NCBI RefSeq assembly: GCF_000019525.1
Contig: NC_010506.1
Span: forward strand, 4,340,001 to 4,404,000
DNA: 64,000 bases
Source of the DNA: Shewanella woodyi ATCC 51908
GTDB taxonomy: Bacteria; Pseudomonadota; Gammaproteobacteria; Enterobacterales; Shewanellaceae
Reading direction: 5' to 3'
A program made the translations under genes and the position numbers. Under the pieces are notes generated by a model that worked only from the letters and a program-made list of their open reading frames with translations, did not search any database and was not told where the DNA came from. Below, one piece after another: positions 42,147-50,635 of the stretch (positions within the stretch are counted from its first letter, which is position 1; every line of letters starts with the position of its first letter).

Positions 42147-42193
42147 CTATATAACATTTGTATACACGCCTTGCGCGTTTATCAAGTTAGACC
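42147..42193 (-). repeat. attC-like recombination site 3
   Basis: On the minus strand: GTCTAAC, TTGATA, a central AACGCGCAAGGCGT hairpin, TATACAA, then GTTATATAG. This fits a minimal short attC with complementary outer and inner boxes. It would end a further cassette to the right, but no intact gene lies there. Confidence 0.62.
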
Positions 42194-42198
42194 AGTAA

Positions 42199-42260
42199 AA
42201 GTGTATGTGCTTAATCGTCTGATTTATAATCATTTACAACGATTAGTCTAAACACACCTT
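42199..42260. repeat. Imperfect inverted repeat beyond the cassettes
   Basis: AAGTGTATGTGCTTAATCGT pairs imperfectly with ACGATTAGTC plus AAACACACCTT around a 20-base AT-rich centre. It may be remains of another recombination site or a terminator. The stretch 42261-42590 shows no supported gene. Confidence 0.45.
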
Positions 42261-42593
42261 CTGGAAAAACGAGAATGCACACTTTGTTTGCCTCGTATCT
42301 CCTGCAAACCGAGCAAGCGCGTTTTTAGTTACTTGAATTTACATCTATTTCCACTCAATAACAAACCGTGAACTGATTGCGCAAAATTTAGAGATTTACC
42401 GCACCAAACCGATACTACTGTACATAAGTGCAAACACTGATGAACTTAGAGGTTATCGTTAGACGGAGTCCTTACCTTTCCTACTGATGAAAGAAGTGCT
42501 GAAAAAGAGGTCTGTGCTGCATAGGATGAATTGCTGTGAATAGCACATAAAGGGGCAAAAACCATTTGTAAAATTCTGCCAGTAAAGCCAAAT

Positions 42594-43400
42594 CGAAGAG
42601 ATAAATGATCAGGTGTAAGTGAGATCGAGGACTTCGATTTCAAGGCGAAGTTTCACTTTGTGAAACTCTTTGAGCGAGAGGTAGGGACACCGAACTGGCT
42701 GTTTAACATGGACTTTATTGGAAATCGCAGAGCGCCCAGGGATGACTCTTATGAAATCAAGAGCCAGCGTACCGAGAGATTACTTACACATAAGCACGCT
42801 GCAAGCGATAGATAACAATGAAGGTACGACCTTCAAACACAACACCAAGTATCAAACCAGCCAGAAGCTAAACAAGAAAATGTAATCAATCTCCATTCAA
42901 AGATAGTCCACCACGGAGAAGTGCAAAAACAAACTACAACATCACAAGCCAAACCGAAGCGATAGATAACAATGAAGAAACGACTCTCAAACACACTACT
43001 CAATGCCAACTAATCCAAAATCTTCAAGCAAGCTCCTACTTTTAGCAATAAGAGCAGTTCAGGATGACGAGTTAACACATTAGAAATGTAATCAGTCTTC
43101 ATTCGAAGGCTAGCTAACTTTGGGGCAAAAATCATTTACGACCCCCAACAAGTAAAGCCAAATCGAAGAGACAAATGAACAGGTGTAGGTGCGGCTGCGA
43201 GTTTCGGTTTCAAGGATGAAACCGTAAAGCGGCCATGGATGGCTTCACAGCGTCTCGCAGAAGTAACTACACATTCCCCCGCTGGAGGCGATAGGTAACC
43301 ATTAAGGTACGACCTTCAAACAGACCATCAAATAACAAAACACCAGAATATTAATCAAGAAATGTAATCAGCCTTCATTCGAAGGCTAACAAAAAATGTG
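42594..43400 (+). repeat. Block of three modular palindromic repeats
   Basis: Modules at about 42594-42910, 42911-43120 and 43121-43400. The first and third open with AAGCCAAATCGAAGAGA. All three close with the hairpin GTAATCAGnCTTCATTCGAAGnCT (the first is degenerate). Inside each is a variable hairpin such as GGTTTCAAGGATGAAACC, whose stems differ between modules yet stay complementary; the copies at 39.9 and 41.2 kb have GACATCAAGGATGATGTC there. Common inner blocks are GCGATAGATAACAATGAAGG and ACGACCTTCAAACA. The 1.3-kb gap 42194-43497 is filled by these; short open frames in it are not supported as genes. Confidence 0.75.
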
Positions 43401-43497
43401 TACTAGCGCTAAGTTCCGAATGAGGTGACGAGCAGGTGACATCACAAGTGATACAATCTTGCTCCAACATACCTATACAACAAAGTTGACAGATAAC

Positions 43498-44073
43498 ATG
43501 TCCGAATTCGAAAAGATGCTCGCAGGTAAAGACTTTGACGGCGGTGCAGACAGTATTAATCATATCCGTCAAAATGCCTCGAATTTATTGCAGGCCATTA
43601 ACCAAAATACAGATGACTCTCAACGTAGTGAACTGTTTCAACAGCTAATGGGCAATATTTCAGCTTCTAGCATAGTCCGCTCTCCATTTTATTGTGAGTT
43701 CGGCAAGACGATTTCGATTGGAGAAAAAACCTTCATCAACATGAATGTAACTATGCTTGATGGCGCAAAAATTACTATTGGTAATAACGTGTTAATAGGC
43801 CCAAACACGCAGCTTTACAGTGCAAGCCACGACTTGAACTATCTTAAACGTCGTAACTGGGAAACCATCTGCGCTCCTATTACCATTGAGGATGATGTGT
43901 GGATTGGTGGCAATGTTGTGATCAACAAAGGTGTGACCATTGGTACGCGATCTGTGATTGCAGCTAACTCAGTCGTTAATACAGATGTACCGCCTGATTC
44001 ACTGTATGGTGGGACGCCTGCGAAGTTAATCAGGATGATTGATGAAAATGGGCAAGTTCATAAGAACAAATAA
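43498..44073 (+). CDS. Hexapeptide-repeat sugar O-acetyltransferase (Maa/NodL/LacA type)
   Basis: 191 aa from MSEFEKMLAGKDFDGG, the usual N-terminus of the maltose acetyltransferase group. The Maa domain is followed by left-handed beta-helix hexapeptides (ISIGEKTFINMNVTMLDGAKITIGNNVLIGPN). The catalytic histidine lies in YSASHDLN, and IEDDVWIGGNVVINKGVTIG closes the helix. It would move acetyl from acetyl-CoA to a sugar; the true acceptor is unknown. No good ribosome binding site is visible. It is isolated between repeat modules, which suggests acquisition together with them. Confidence 0.92.
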   Translation: MSEFEKMLAGKDFDGGADSINHIRQNASNLLQAINQNTDDSQRSELFQQLMGNISASSIVRSPFYCEFGKTISIGEKTFINMNVTMLDGAKITIGNNVLIGPNTQLYSASHDLNYLKRRNWETICAPITIEDDVWIGGNVVINKGVTIGTRSVIAANSVVNTDVPPDSLYGGTPAKLIRMIDENGQVHKNK

Positions 44074-44129
44074 ACTATAAGAGGACGGAGTTTTCTAAAA
44101 GTTTGATGCACCACCTCACAGAATTCTCT

Positions 44130-44370
44130 CGAAATAAGAGTGCACATATGTCGTTCTTTCACATCTGACCCATAAGGATATGGGAAATGTCGTTATGGTG
44201 TAGGGAACATCGTCGACCATGCCATCACGACATTGTTGCATCCATACACGGCACCTACTAGCGATAAACGACAAATAAAGCAAACCTTCAACAACCTAGC
44301 CAATACCAATTTTGATTCAAGTTAACACATAGAAATATGTAATCAGCGTTCATTCGAACGCTCACTAACT
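44130..44370 (+). repeat. Modular palindromic repeat, further copy
   Basis: A diverged module ending in AACACATAGAAATATGTAATC and the hairpin AGCGTTCATTCGAACGCT. Here the stem is GCGTTC/GAACGC where other copies have GCCTTC/GAAGGC, a compensated change. The gap 44074-44597 contains this and nothing else I can support. Confidence 0.65.
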
Positions 44371-44597
44371 TTATGACAGAAACGAGTAACGATTATAACT
44401 ATCCCAATAACATAGAGAAATACCATCCATCTATCCCAAGTTTACCGAACTCATCCCTAAATAATAAAAACCATTAAATATCAATGCTATAACACCAACC
44501 CAAGAAAACATTTGACTTCCCTAATTTAATGTTTAACATTAAATTTTTAGCGATAATCATTAACAAATATCTCAAAGTGACAACAAGGTGTATAACT

Positions 44598-45320
44598 ATG
44601 GAAGTGAATGCTGATATAAAAAAAATCCGCAAACTCGGCATCACGATACGGGGGTTGCTTTGGATCATATGTGGCGGGATAGTACTCTCAAACATAGGTT
44701 TCTTCTTGTTTTATGATTTTTTTAACTTAGATTTTGAGTTTTTCTCCAGAGCAAGTATTTTTGGTTTTCAAGTGATGCTCGATGAATTAACCATCTCCAG
44801 CGACTCTCCATATCCTATCCAAGTCAGTATTCATGACTCCCCCAATCTACTCGTTAAATGGTTATGGTACATAAGCACCCCCGCATGCTTGATTATTACT
44901 CTTTTCATCATATTACGATTGGATAAGCTATTTAAATCATATTCTGAGGGAATGGTTTTTCACAGCAGTAACACTAAAGGCCTTGCGGTTATTGGCTGGC
45001 TTTTAGTTGGCCTCTACTTTACTGATGCTATCGCTTCAATGACATTAGAGACACTATTTCTTGATGCATCCAATAGCTTTATTGTTGTTGAAGAGCTGCC
45101 ACACATGGTCCCCATAGACCCGACTAGCGAAGCTAAAATGATTGATTTAGATTGCATGCCACCAGAGATGGCTGACTTAGAGTTTCCCCCGTTACCAGAG
45201 ATGGGAACACGAATTTATAGCAATTTAACGCTACTGCTATTTGGTTCTTTTCTAATAGTGGTGGCAAGAATTATGAGCTATGCAGAAAATCTAAAAAAAG
45301 AAGTTGATACCTTGATCTAA
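44598..45320 (+). CDS. DUF2975 family membrane protein
   Basis: 240 aa from MEVNADIKKIRKLGITIRG, chosen because AAGGTG lies 8 bases upstream. Four membrane segments (about 18-40, 92-112, 135-158 and 212-232) and the GLAVIGWLLVGLYFTDA third helix match DUF2975. Such proteins are usually coded next to a small Cro/C1-type regulator, as here (next gene after 16 bases). Function unknown; probably a membrane partner or target of the regulator. Confidence 0.8.
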   Translation: MEVNADIKKIRKLGITIRGLLWIICGGIVLSNIGFFLFYDFFNLDFEFFSRASIFGFQVMLDELTISSDSPYPIQVSIHDSPNLLVKWLWYISTPACLIITLFIILRLDKLFKSYSEGMVFHSSNTKGLAVIGWLLVGLYFTDAIASMTLETLFLDASNSFIVVEELPHMVPIDPTSEAKMIDLDCMPPEMADLEFPPLPEMGTRIYSNLTLLLFGSFLIVVARIMSYAENLKKEVDTLI

Positions 45321-45336
45321 TCCACATGGACTGGTT

Positions 45337-45543
45337 ATGAAAATAGTTGTAAATCTTGACGTAATGCTGGCAAAACGGAACATGCGCCTAAATGATCTTT
45401 CAGAAAAGGTCGGCATTTCAATTCAAAACTTATCCATATTAAAGACTGGAAAAGCGAAAGCGATGAGGTTTTCGACATTAGCACTAATTTGCGAGGCACT
45501 AGACTGTCAACCTGGTGATTTGCTTGAGTACCTACCTGAATAG
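45337..45543 (+). CDS. Small Cro/C1-type (XRE) transcriptional regulator
   Basis: 68 aa, almost wholly one helix-turn-helix domain: MLAKRNMRLNDLSEKVGISIQNLSILKTGKAKAMRFSTLALICEALDCQPGDLLEY. The recognition-helix pattern and the length fit the YozG-like regulators that accompany DUF2975 proteins. It starts 16 bases after that gene, so the pair is an operon, and its last codons form the left arm of the terminator. Confidence 0.88.
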   Translation: MKIVVNLDVMLAKRNMRLNDLSEKVGISIQNLSILKTGKAKAMRFSTLALICEALDCQPGDLLEYLPE

Positions 45544-45573
45544 ACGGCAATCTATTTCAGGTAGGATTTTTTA
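45531..45573 (+). terminator. Terminator overlapping the end of the XRE gene
   Basis: CCTACCTGAATAG pairs with CTATTTCAGGTAGG (one bulge), followed by TTTTTTATTT. The left arm is the last four codons and stop of the regulator gene. Confidence 0.85.
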
Positions 45574-45607
45574 TTTAACTACACAGTTAAACATCTTGGA
45601 GTTTACA

Positions 45608-47560
45608 ATGTACAACCCTAGAATTACAACCCTGTTTATCGCGCTAGCGGTAACAGTTAGCGGCGCATGTCTCGCCAATCCATACGACAAAATAACAAAA
45701 TATCATGCCAACAATCCTACACCTAGGATCATAGGAGGCGAAGACGCACAAAAAAGCGAATTCCCATTTATGGCATCTCTTATCAGCTCATCCACACCAA
45801 CAACAGGTTCAGTCCAGCCTTTTTGCGGCGGGTCGTTAATAACCAAAAGGTTTGTCCTCACTGCCGCCCACTGTGTTCAAGGTGGAAAAGCAAGTCCAGC
45901 CTCAATTGATGTACTTATCGGACTCCATGATGTAAATGCACCTAGTGAGGCTAAGCGCCATAAACTCAAGAAAATATATGGAGACGCCCAAACAGATACC
46001 GCCCTTCTGGAGCTGCAAGAACCAGTAGAAGGGATCACTCCCATCAAACTTATCACGCCTGAGCTGGCAGCACAGCTAAAAGATGGCGATATGATGACAG
46101 TCATAGGTTTCGGAGTCACGATTGAGAATGAAGAGAGACCAGTTGCAAAAATACTTCAAAAAGCAGATGTGCCCCAGTTTAATCAAGCATTATGCAATAA
46201 AAACTATCAAGAATTAGTGGGTTCAAGAGTCAATGAATTTATGATCTGTGCTGGCTACGCAAAAATAAAAAAAGACTCATGTAATGGCGACAGCGGTGGA
46301 CCACTATTTATGAAGAAAGGTGGTGAGTTATACCAAACAGGGGTTGTCAGTTGGGGCGCCCAGGTTTGTGCCAGCGATAATCTTCCCGGCGTCTATGTCA
46401 GGGTGTCAAAAATGCTCGATTGGCTGTACGAGCGTTCTGCAGGCCTAGACTTCGATAGAGATATGAACCTTGGCTATTTAGAGTTAGAACAACAAGCAGT
46501 CCACACTCTTAACATCGATAATAACAGCGAGCATAGCTTTGTGATTAACAAGGTTGAATTTAACGATTTAGACAATCTTGCAACCCCTGAAATTGTTAAA
46601 AACAACTGCAATTCAACTGAAGTTGCAACGGGAAAAAGCTGCGCAATTGAATTCAAGTTTGCTGCCAATAAGGTTGGCCCAGCTAAACTCACAATGGCAC
46701 TGCATACAACTCATCCGATGGTCAAACTGACCAACTCAAAGGTATCGGTCAGTATCGCAGAAAAGTCAGATCTTGATATGAAAAAGCTCGTCGACATAAA
46801 ACACAGTGACTTTGTCAATTGGCATACTGGTGGAGATGGGATATGGCAAGCCCAATCAGATAAAACTGATGTTGGTGACAGCGCGATAGAGAGTGCATCA
46901 GTCGATGATGGACAAGCCGCTGGGTTACTAGGAGTCATAAAAAGCGACAGAGTCACTGAGCTTAGTTTCAGCTACCTAGTAAGCTCTGAGTCTAACAAAG
47001 ACGGGTTAAAAGTACTGGTCAATCAAAAGGAGCAATTGTTTGCATCTGGAGATACTCAAGATGCGTTCCTCAATGTGAAACTCCCAATGACCAAAGGCAT
47101 CGATAGAGTTGCATTCGCCTATAGCAAAGATACTGGTGGAGAAGCAGGACAAGACAGAACATACCTTGACAACATTCAACTGACGATTACCAATAAAGCC
47201 CCTGTTATCAGCATTAAAAAAGTTAAGCCGATTGAGATAAGTCAAAGCACCACGATAGACGCAAGTGGCACCAAAGATCCCGATGGAGACACCTTAACCT
47301 TTAGCTGGAAGCTAATAGGAAAAGGCAATGGCGCGAGTTTGACTGACACATCCAGTAAAGTCGCTAAGTTCAAAGCCGGAAATAAAGCTGGCAAAGTCGA
47401 GGTTGAGCTTACGGTAACGGATAAGTATGGAGAAAAATCCGTTAGCAAAGCCATGATAGATGTTAAAGAGGAAGATAAGGGAGGCAGCACCGACTTTATG
47501 CTACTCCTATTAACAGCTCTTGCTATTCTGCTCTCAAGAAGGAAAGTGCAAACTCCATAA
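45608..47560 (+). CDS. Secreted trypsin-like serine protease with GlyGly-CTERM anchor
   Basis: 650 aa from MYNPRITTLFIALAV (GGAG 7 bases upstream). Signal peptide to about residue 23; activation site PR|IIGG at 40/41; catalytic His88 (LTAAHCV), Asp130 (DTALLEL) and Ser229 (GDSGGP). Asp223, six residues before the serine, predicts trypsin-like cleavage after Arg/Lys. Paired cysteines favour disulfides. Next an Ig-like region (about 310-420), a further beta region, a PKD-like domain (SGTKDPDGDTLTFSWKL), and a C-terminal GGSTDFMLLLLTALAILLSRRK sorting tail. This GlyGly-CTERM tail is typical of type II secretion substrates processed by rhombosortase, as with the Vibrio cholerae Ves proteases. Confidence 0.93.
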   Translation: MYNPRITTLFIALAVTVSGACLANPYDKITKYHANNPTPRIIGGEDAQKSEFPFMASLISSSTPTTGSVQPFCGGSLITKRFVLTAAHCVQGGKASPASIDVLIGLHDVNAPSEAKRHKLKKIYGDAQTDTALLELQEPVEGITPIKLITPELAAQLKDGDMMTVIGFGVTIENEERPVAKILQKADVPQFNQALCNKNYQELVGSRVNEFMICAGYAKIKKDSCNGDSGGPLFMKKGGELYQTGVVSWGAQVCASDNLPGVYVRVSKMLDWLYERSAGLDFDRDMNLGYLELEQQAVHTLNIDNNSEHSFVINKVEFNDLDNLATPEIVKNNCNSTEVATGKSCAIEFKFAANKVGPAKLTMALHTTHPMVKLTNSKVSVSIAEKSDLDMKKLVDIKHSDFVNWHTGGDGIWQAQSDKTDVGDSAIESASVDDGQAAGLLGVIKSDRVTELSFSYLVSSESNKDGLKVLVNQKEQLFASGDTQDAFLNVKLPMTKGIDRVAFAYSKDTGGEAGQDRTYLDNIQLTITNKAPVISIKKVKPIEISQSTTIDASGTKDPDGDTLTFSWKLIGKGNGASLTDTSSKVAKFKAGNKAGKVEVELTVTDKYGEKSVSKAMIDVKEEDKGGSTDFMLLLLTALAILLSRRKVQTP

Positions 47561-47570
47561 TCAAATATTA

Positions 47571-47625
47571 ATACCAATCAATATAAGAAGTACAACGCGG
47601 AGCTGATGGCCTCGCGTTGTTTTTA
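47571..47625 (+). terminator. Protease terminator fused to a MITE end stub
   Basis: 47571-47590 repeats the left end of the MITE-like element (ATACCAATCAATATAAGAAG). Directly after it, ACAACGCG pairs with CGCGTTGT (47592-47599 and 47613-47620) followed by TTTTTA, a good terminator for the protease gene. No right end of the element is present. Confidence 0.75.
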
Positions 47626-47640
47626 ATATCGAGTAAAACT

Positions 47641-48036
47641 ATGAAAAAATTTAATATATTTTCCCCATTAGTTTTTACCTTATTGCTACTCTTCAGCGCA
47701 GGGAGTCAATGCGGGTATGAAAATGTAGACATAAGTGAAGAGAAGAAGATGATTGAAGTATTGTATGGCGTAGAGGTATATAGCGACAGCTTTGAGTTTC
47801 AGGTTTTATCTAGTGGCTGTACTCACAATGAGCATTTCAAACTGCAAGCCAGTCAACTCAATGACAATCAGATTTCTGTACAGCTAATCCGCACTAAAAA
47901 AGATCTATGCCGTGCACTTCCTTGGCTAATCAATATCAAAGTAGCAATACCATTTTCAGATATTCTGTATCCTGAATTTATTTTTACCAACCCCTTCAAA
48001 AACAAACATTCCCTAAAAAATACCTATGGGAATTAA
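47641..48036 (+). CDS. Small secreted protein of unknown function
   Basis: 131 aa from MKKFNIFSPLVFTLLLLF with a signal peptide ending near SQC. It is not clearly a lipoprotein, though a cysteine follows the hydrophobic part. Two more cysteines (SSGCTHN and DLCRALP) could form a disulfide. The mature part alternates hydrophobic and polar residues. The family is not recognised. It lies just after the protease, but a terminator separates them, so a functional link is only a guess. Confidence 0.65.
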   Translation: MKKFNIFSPLVFTLLLLFSAGSQCGYENVDISEEKKMIEVLYGVEVYSDSFEFQVLSSGCTHNEHFKLQASQLNDNQISVQLIRTKKDLCRALPWLINIKVAIPFSDILYPEFIFTNPFKNKHSLKNTYGN

Positions 48037-48050
48037 ACTATCAACTAAAA

Positions 48051-48078
48051 CAAGGAGGCCTTCATCAAAACCTCCTTT
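48051..48078. terminator. Terminator between the small secreted gene and the beta-lactamase gene
   Basis: AAGGAGG pairs with CCTCCTT (12-base loop) followed by TT on the plus strand, between convergent genes. The long loop makes it a moderate terminator. Confidence 0.6.
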
Positions 48079-48116
48079 TCAATACTCAATTCTCGCTTTT
48101 ACAGCTCTGATAGCCT

Positions 48117-48935
48117 TCATTCAAAACGAGCAACTTCCTTAGTAACAGACAAAGAATGATCCAATATCGATTGACCTTTAGCGCCCTCTCCATGTCCAGG
48201 GAAGATAAATTCAACTTTGGGGAACTCTGCTTTGACCTTACTGATACTGTGATACCAATTTGCAAGATCCGCATCGCCTGTCCAGCCTAGGTTGTTCACT
48301 TTATTGTCTTTTAATAAGCAGCCACCAACAATGACTTTCTCCTCTGGTAACCAGATAACAAGATTGTCCATGCTGTGGCCAGAGCCCGGATAAAAGGCTT
48401 CAATTTTACCCTTAAGTAGCGCGAATTTGTCTCCTGAAAAACTGTGATTCGATGTTGGCTGCTTATCGTTAACCAGTAACTTATTGGTCATCTTTGATGC
48501 ATAGGTTGCAGAACCTAATCTATCAAGATAACCCAAGCCGCCCGCTCTATCTTGATGATAGTGAGTGACAATCGTGCCCTTAAGCTGCAGTTTCTTCACC
48601 TCAAGCCAGCGCATCAGATCTGGCATATCAGACTCACTCCAAGGGGTATCGATAAGATACGCGTCACTGTTATCGACATAGATAAATGAATTTGAATCGA
48701 AGGTCTGTGCTGGTTTGTCTTGATAAAGCTTAATCGTTTTATAGGACTTAACTAAATACAGGGTCGGATATACTTGAGTTATCTTTATCAGTTCTGAAGA
48801 CCAGTTAACTTGTGAAGAGCTGGGAGCTGCAGCCGTTATTGAACTGACTCCAAGCAAGAATAAACAGGGAAGTAGATGTGTAAAAAGTCTGATTACTTTG
48901 AACTTTGTGATAAAAAGATCGATCTGTTTAGACAT
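48117..48935 (-). CDS. Subclass B1 metallo-beta-lactamase
   Basis: 272 aa with a signal peptide (hydrophobic 17-34, cleavage around TAAA). All B1 zinc ligands are present: His125, His127 and Asp129 in THYHQDRAGG, His187 in GSGHSMDN, Cys206 in VGGCLLKD and His248 in FPGHGE. Lys209 sits where B1 enzymes have the substrate carboxylate-binding lysine. This would be a periplasmic zinc enzyme expected to open beta-lactams including carbapenems. It resembles the chromosomal B1 enzymes known from Shewanella (SFB/SLB type). No ribosome binding site is visible and no mobile-element end flanks it, so it is probably resident. Confidence 0.92.
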   Translation of the reverse strand: MSKQIDLFITKFKVIRLFTHLLPCLFLLGVSSITAAAPSSSQVNWSSELIKITQVYPTLYLVKSYKTIKLYQDKPAQTFDSNSFIYVDNSDAYLIDTPWSESDMPDLMRWLEVKKLQLKGTIVTHYHQDRAGGLGYLDRLGSATYASKMTNKLLVNDKQPTSNHSFSGDKFALLKGKIEAFYPGSGHSMDNLVIWLPEEKVIVGGCLLKDNKVNNLGWTGDADLANWYHSISKVKAEFPKVEFIFPGHGEGAKGQSILDHSLSVTKEVARFE

Positions 48936-49027
48936 AATAGGGGAATGATAATTAGTAAAGTTGCTCTGAATATACAGAGCAATTGTGGCAAAAATCTAGC
49001 AAGTTTATGGCAATCTTATTTTTCAGG

Positions 49028-50053
49028 CTAACCATATACAAGGGAAAACATGTAATCCTCAAGCTCTGGTAAGCTGGTAATATTAACCGCACCATTGCCC
49101 GCCCACAGGGATTGATACTGAGGCAGATCATGGCTCTTTGCGTGCTCACGTATCGTTTTAGTCGCATAATGTTGCTGGGGAAAGAGAGGTGATCGCTCCA
49201 ACTCTAACATCGCCAGCTCATTGACGATGCCACGAGCCTGTCTGCCGGTAATACTTGTAGTTTGCATCAACTGGTTATCGTCACAAACACCTAATAGAGC
49301 CTGCTTATAGGTCTGGGATGCACTACTCTCCTGTGTCATTAAAAATCCTGTCCCTATCTGTACTCCATCAAAGCCTTTTTCAAGAGCAAATACGATATCC
49401 TTCTGATTAACAATCCCCCCCGACTTTATCAGTTGAGTGTACGGGTAATCCCGCTTCAGCGTTAACATCACGGCCTCAACATCATACTCGGCATCATTAA
49501 ATCCCCCTTTATGACCACCTGCGAGTGCGTTTTGATACACAATCATGTCAGCATTAGCCTCACTTAACACCTTGTGGGCTTCATCGAGTGAATTCACTGT
49601 GACCATCACCTGGCCACCAGCATCCTTATAACGCTGGTAATCTTTAGCTCGTAACACACCAAAGGTCGTACTGATGATCGGTACTTGATGGGCTATCACT
49701 AAGTCGATAATATCACTGGCCGAAGGATGTTTGGGAAGCTGACAATCCAAAGAGGTGAAAATCCCCAAGTGTTTTTCAATCTCAATCACCTCAGCGGGTT
49801 TAGCAACCTTGTCAGGGTACTCACAGTGATCAACAAAAAGGTTTACCTGAAAAGGCTTATCCGTTTTCGATTTAACAGACTGAATTAAGGTATCAAGCTG
49901 GGCTAATGTCAAATAACCAGATGGGATACTGCCCAGCAAGCCAAACTCACACACTTTAGCGATAAAGTCTGCAGACAAGATCCCACCAGCCATGGGTGCT
50001 TGAATAATTGGGTACTGTGTTCCAAGTTGTTGACATAAAAAACGCGTTTTCAT
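49028..50053 (-). CDS. Nitronate monooxygenase family flavoprotein
   Basis: 341 aa, TIM-barrel FMN enzyme. It begins with the flavin-binding YPIIQAPMAGGILSADF, has the active-site region NALAGGHKGGF with the conserved histidine, and GVQIGTGFLMTQES for phosphate binding. Proteins of this family oxidise propionate-3-nitronate or related nitronates using oxygen; some have other oxidase roles, so the substrate is not certain. Single gene, 92 bases from the beta-lactamase gene on the same strand. Confidence 0.9.
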   Translation of the reverse strand: MKTRFLCQQLGTQYPIIQAPMAGGILSADFIAKVCEFGLLGSIPSGYLTLAQLDTLIQSVKSKTDKPFQVNLFVDHCEYPDKVAKPAEVIEIEKHLGIFTSLDCQLPKHPSASDIIDLVIAHQVPIISTTFGVLRAKDYQRYKDAGGQVMVTVNSLDEAHKVLSEANADMIVYQNALAGGHKGGFNDAEYDVEAVMLTLKRDYPYTQLIKSGGIVNQKDIVFALEKGFDGVQIGTGFLMTQESSASQTYKQALLGVCDDNQLMQTTSITGRQARGIVNELAMLELERSPLFPQQHYATKTIREHAKSHDLPQYQSLWAGNGAVNITSLPELEDYMFSLVYG

Positions 50054-50274
50054 CCGTTTAAATTCCTTTTAAAACCGGAAACAATATTCCTGCTTATTTA
50101 ACTTAAATTCAAGTAACTTAACTCAATATTAGACCAATCTATAACAGAGTGGCTTGCTCCTTTATCAATAGGTGCTAAATAATCATAAACTGTAATTAAT
50201 TCGCCATTGAGACTCGATTAAAATAAAATCACCTACCAGTTCCCATCAAGTTAGTCATCACTAAGTGACCGCAT

Positions 50275-50556
50275 ATGAGTAAAAAACCAGATAGGCAGAG
50301 TGCGATGCTACAGATCATTGAGCAGGTAAAGGATCAGTTGCCTCTATATGAGTCTGATACTTTTATCTGCGGCCCAGATAATAATTGTCAAGGGTGCCCT
50401 AAAAAACTGCTCGAATTAGTCGATACCGAACTGACCTACTGGGAGTCGGCAATTGAGAGAGGAGTCACGCCTAATTTTGATGAGATAACTCGCTTTGGCA
50501 AGCTATGTAAAAATGTGCGTCGCGGATTGGTTCGTAATAATTTAATCCAAGCCTAA
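50275..50556 (+). CDS. Small conserved-looking cysteine protein
   Basis: 93 aa starting MSKKPDRQSAMLQIIEQVKDQLPLY; no signal peptide or membrane segment. Three cysteines in CGPDNNCQGCPKK plus one in KLCKNV could bind metal. The rest is predicted helical. Family not recognised. It is divergent from the nitronate gene and convergent with proA. The sequence after its stop (TAATACCAATCAGTAT) resembles the end of the MITE-like elements. Confidence 0.7.
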   Translation: MSKKPDRQSAMLQIIEQVKDQLPLYESDTFICGPDNNCQGCPKKLLELVDTELTYWESAIERGVTPNFDEITRFGKLCKNVRRGLVRNNLIQA

Positions 50557-50584
50557 TACCAATCAGTATCACTCCTCCCTAAAA

Positions 50585-50611
50585 ACAGAAAAGGAGGTCT
50601 GTTGACCTCCT
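50585..50611 (-). terminator. Terminator of proA
   Basis: AGGAGGTC pairs with GACCTCCT around TGTT, with As on the left giving a T-rich tail (interrupted by CTG) on the minus strand, and TTTTA on the right for the plus strand. It lies between convergent genes. Confidence 0.8.
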
Positions 50612-50635
50612 CTTTTATATGCGACTCATTGAGCA

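Noticed and set aside
43375..43572. Minus-strand 65-aa frame overlapping the acetyltransferase start
   Set aside because: It overlaps a well-supported gene and the repeat hairpin; no ribosome binding site.
39583..44370. CRISPR array in the repeat-rich region
   Set aside because: Repeats are long, modular, not evenly spaced and without uniform spacers; no cas genes are present.
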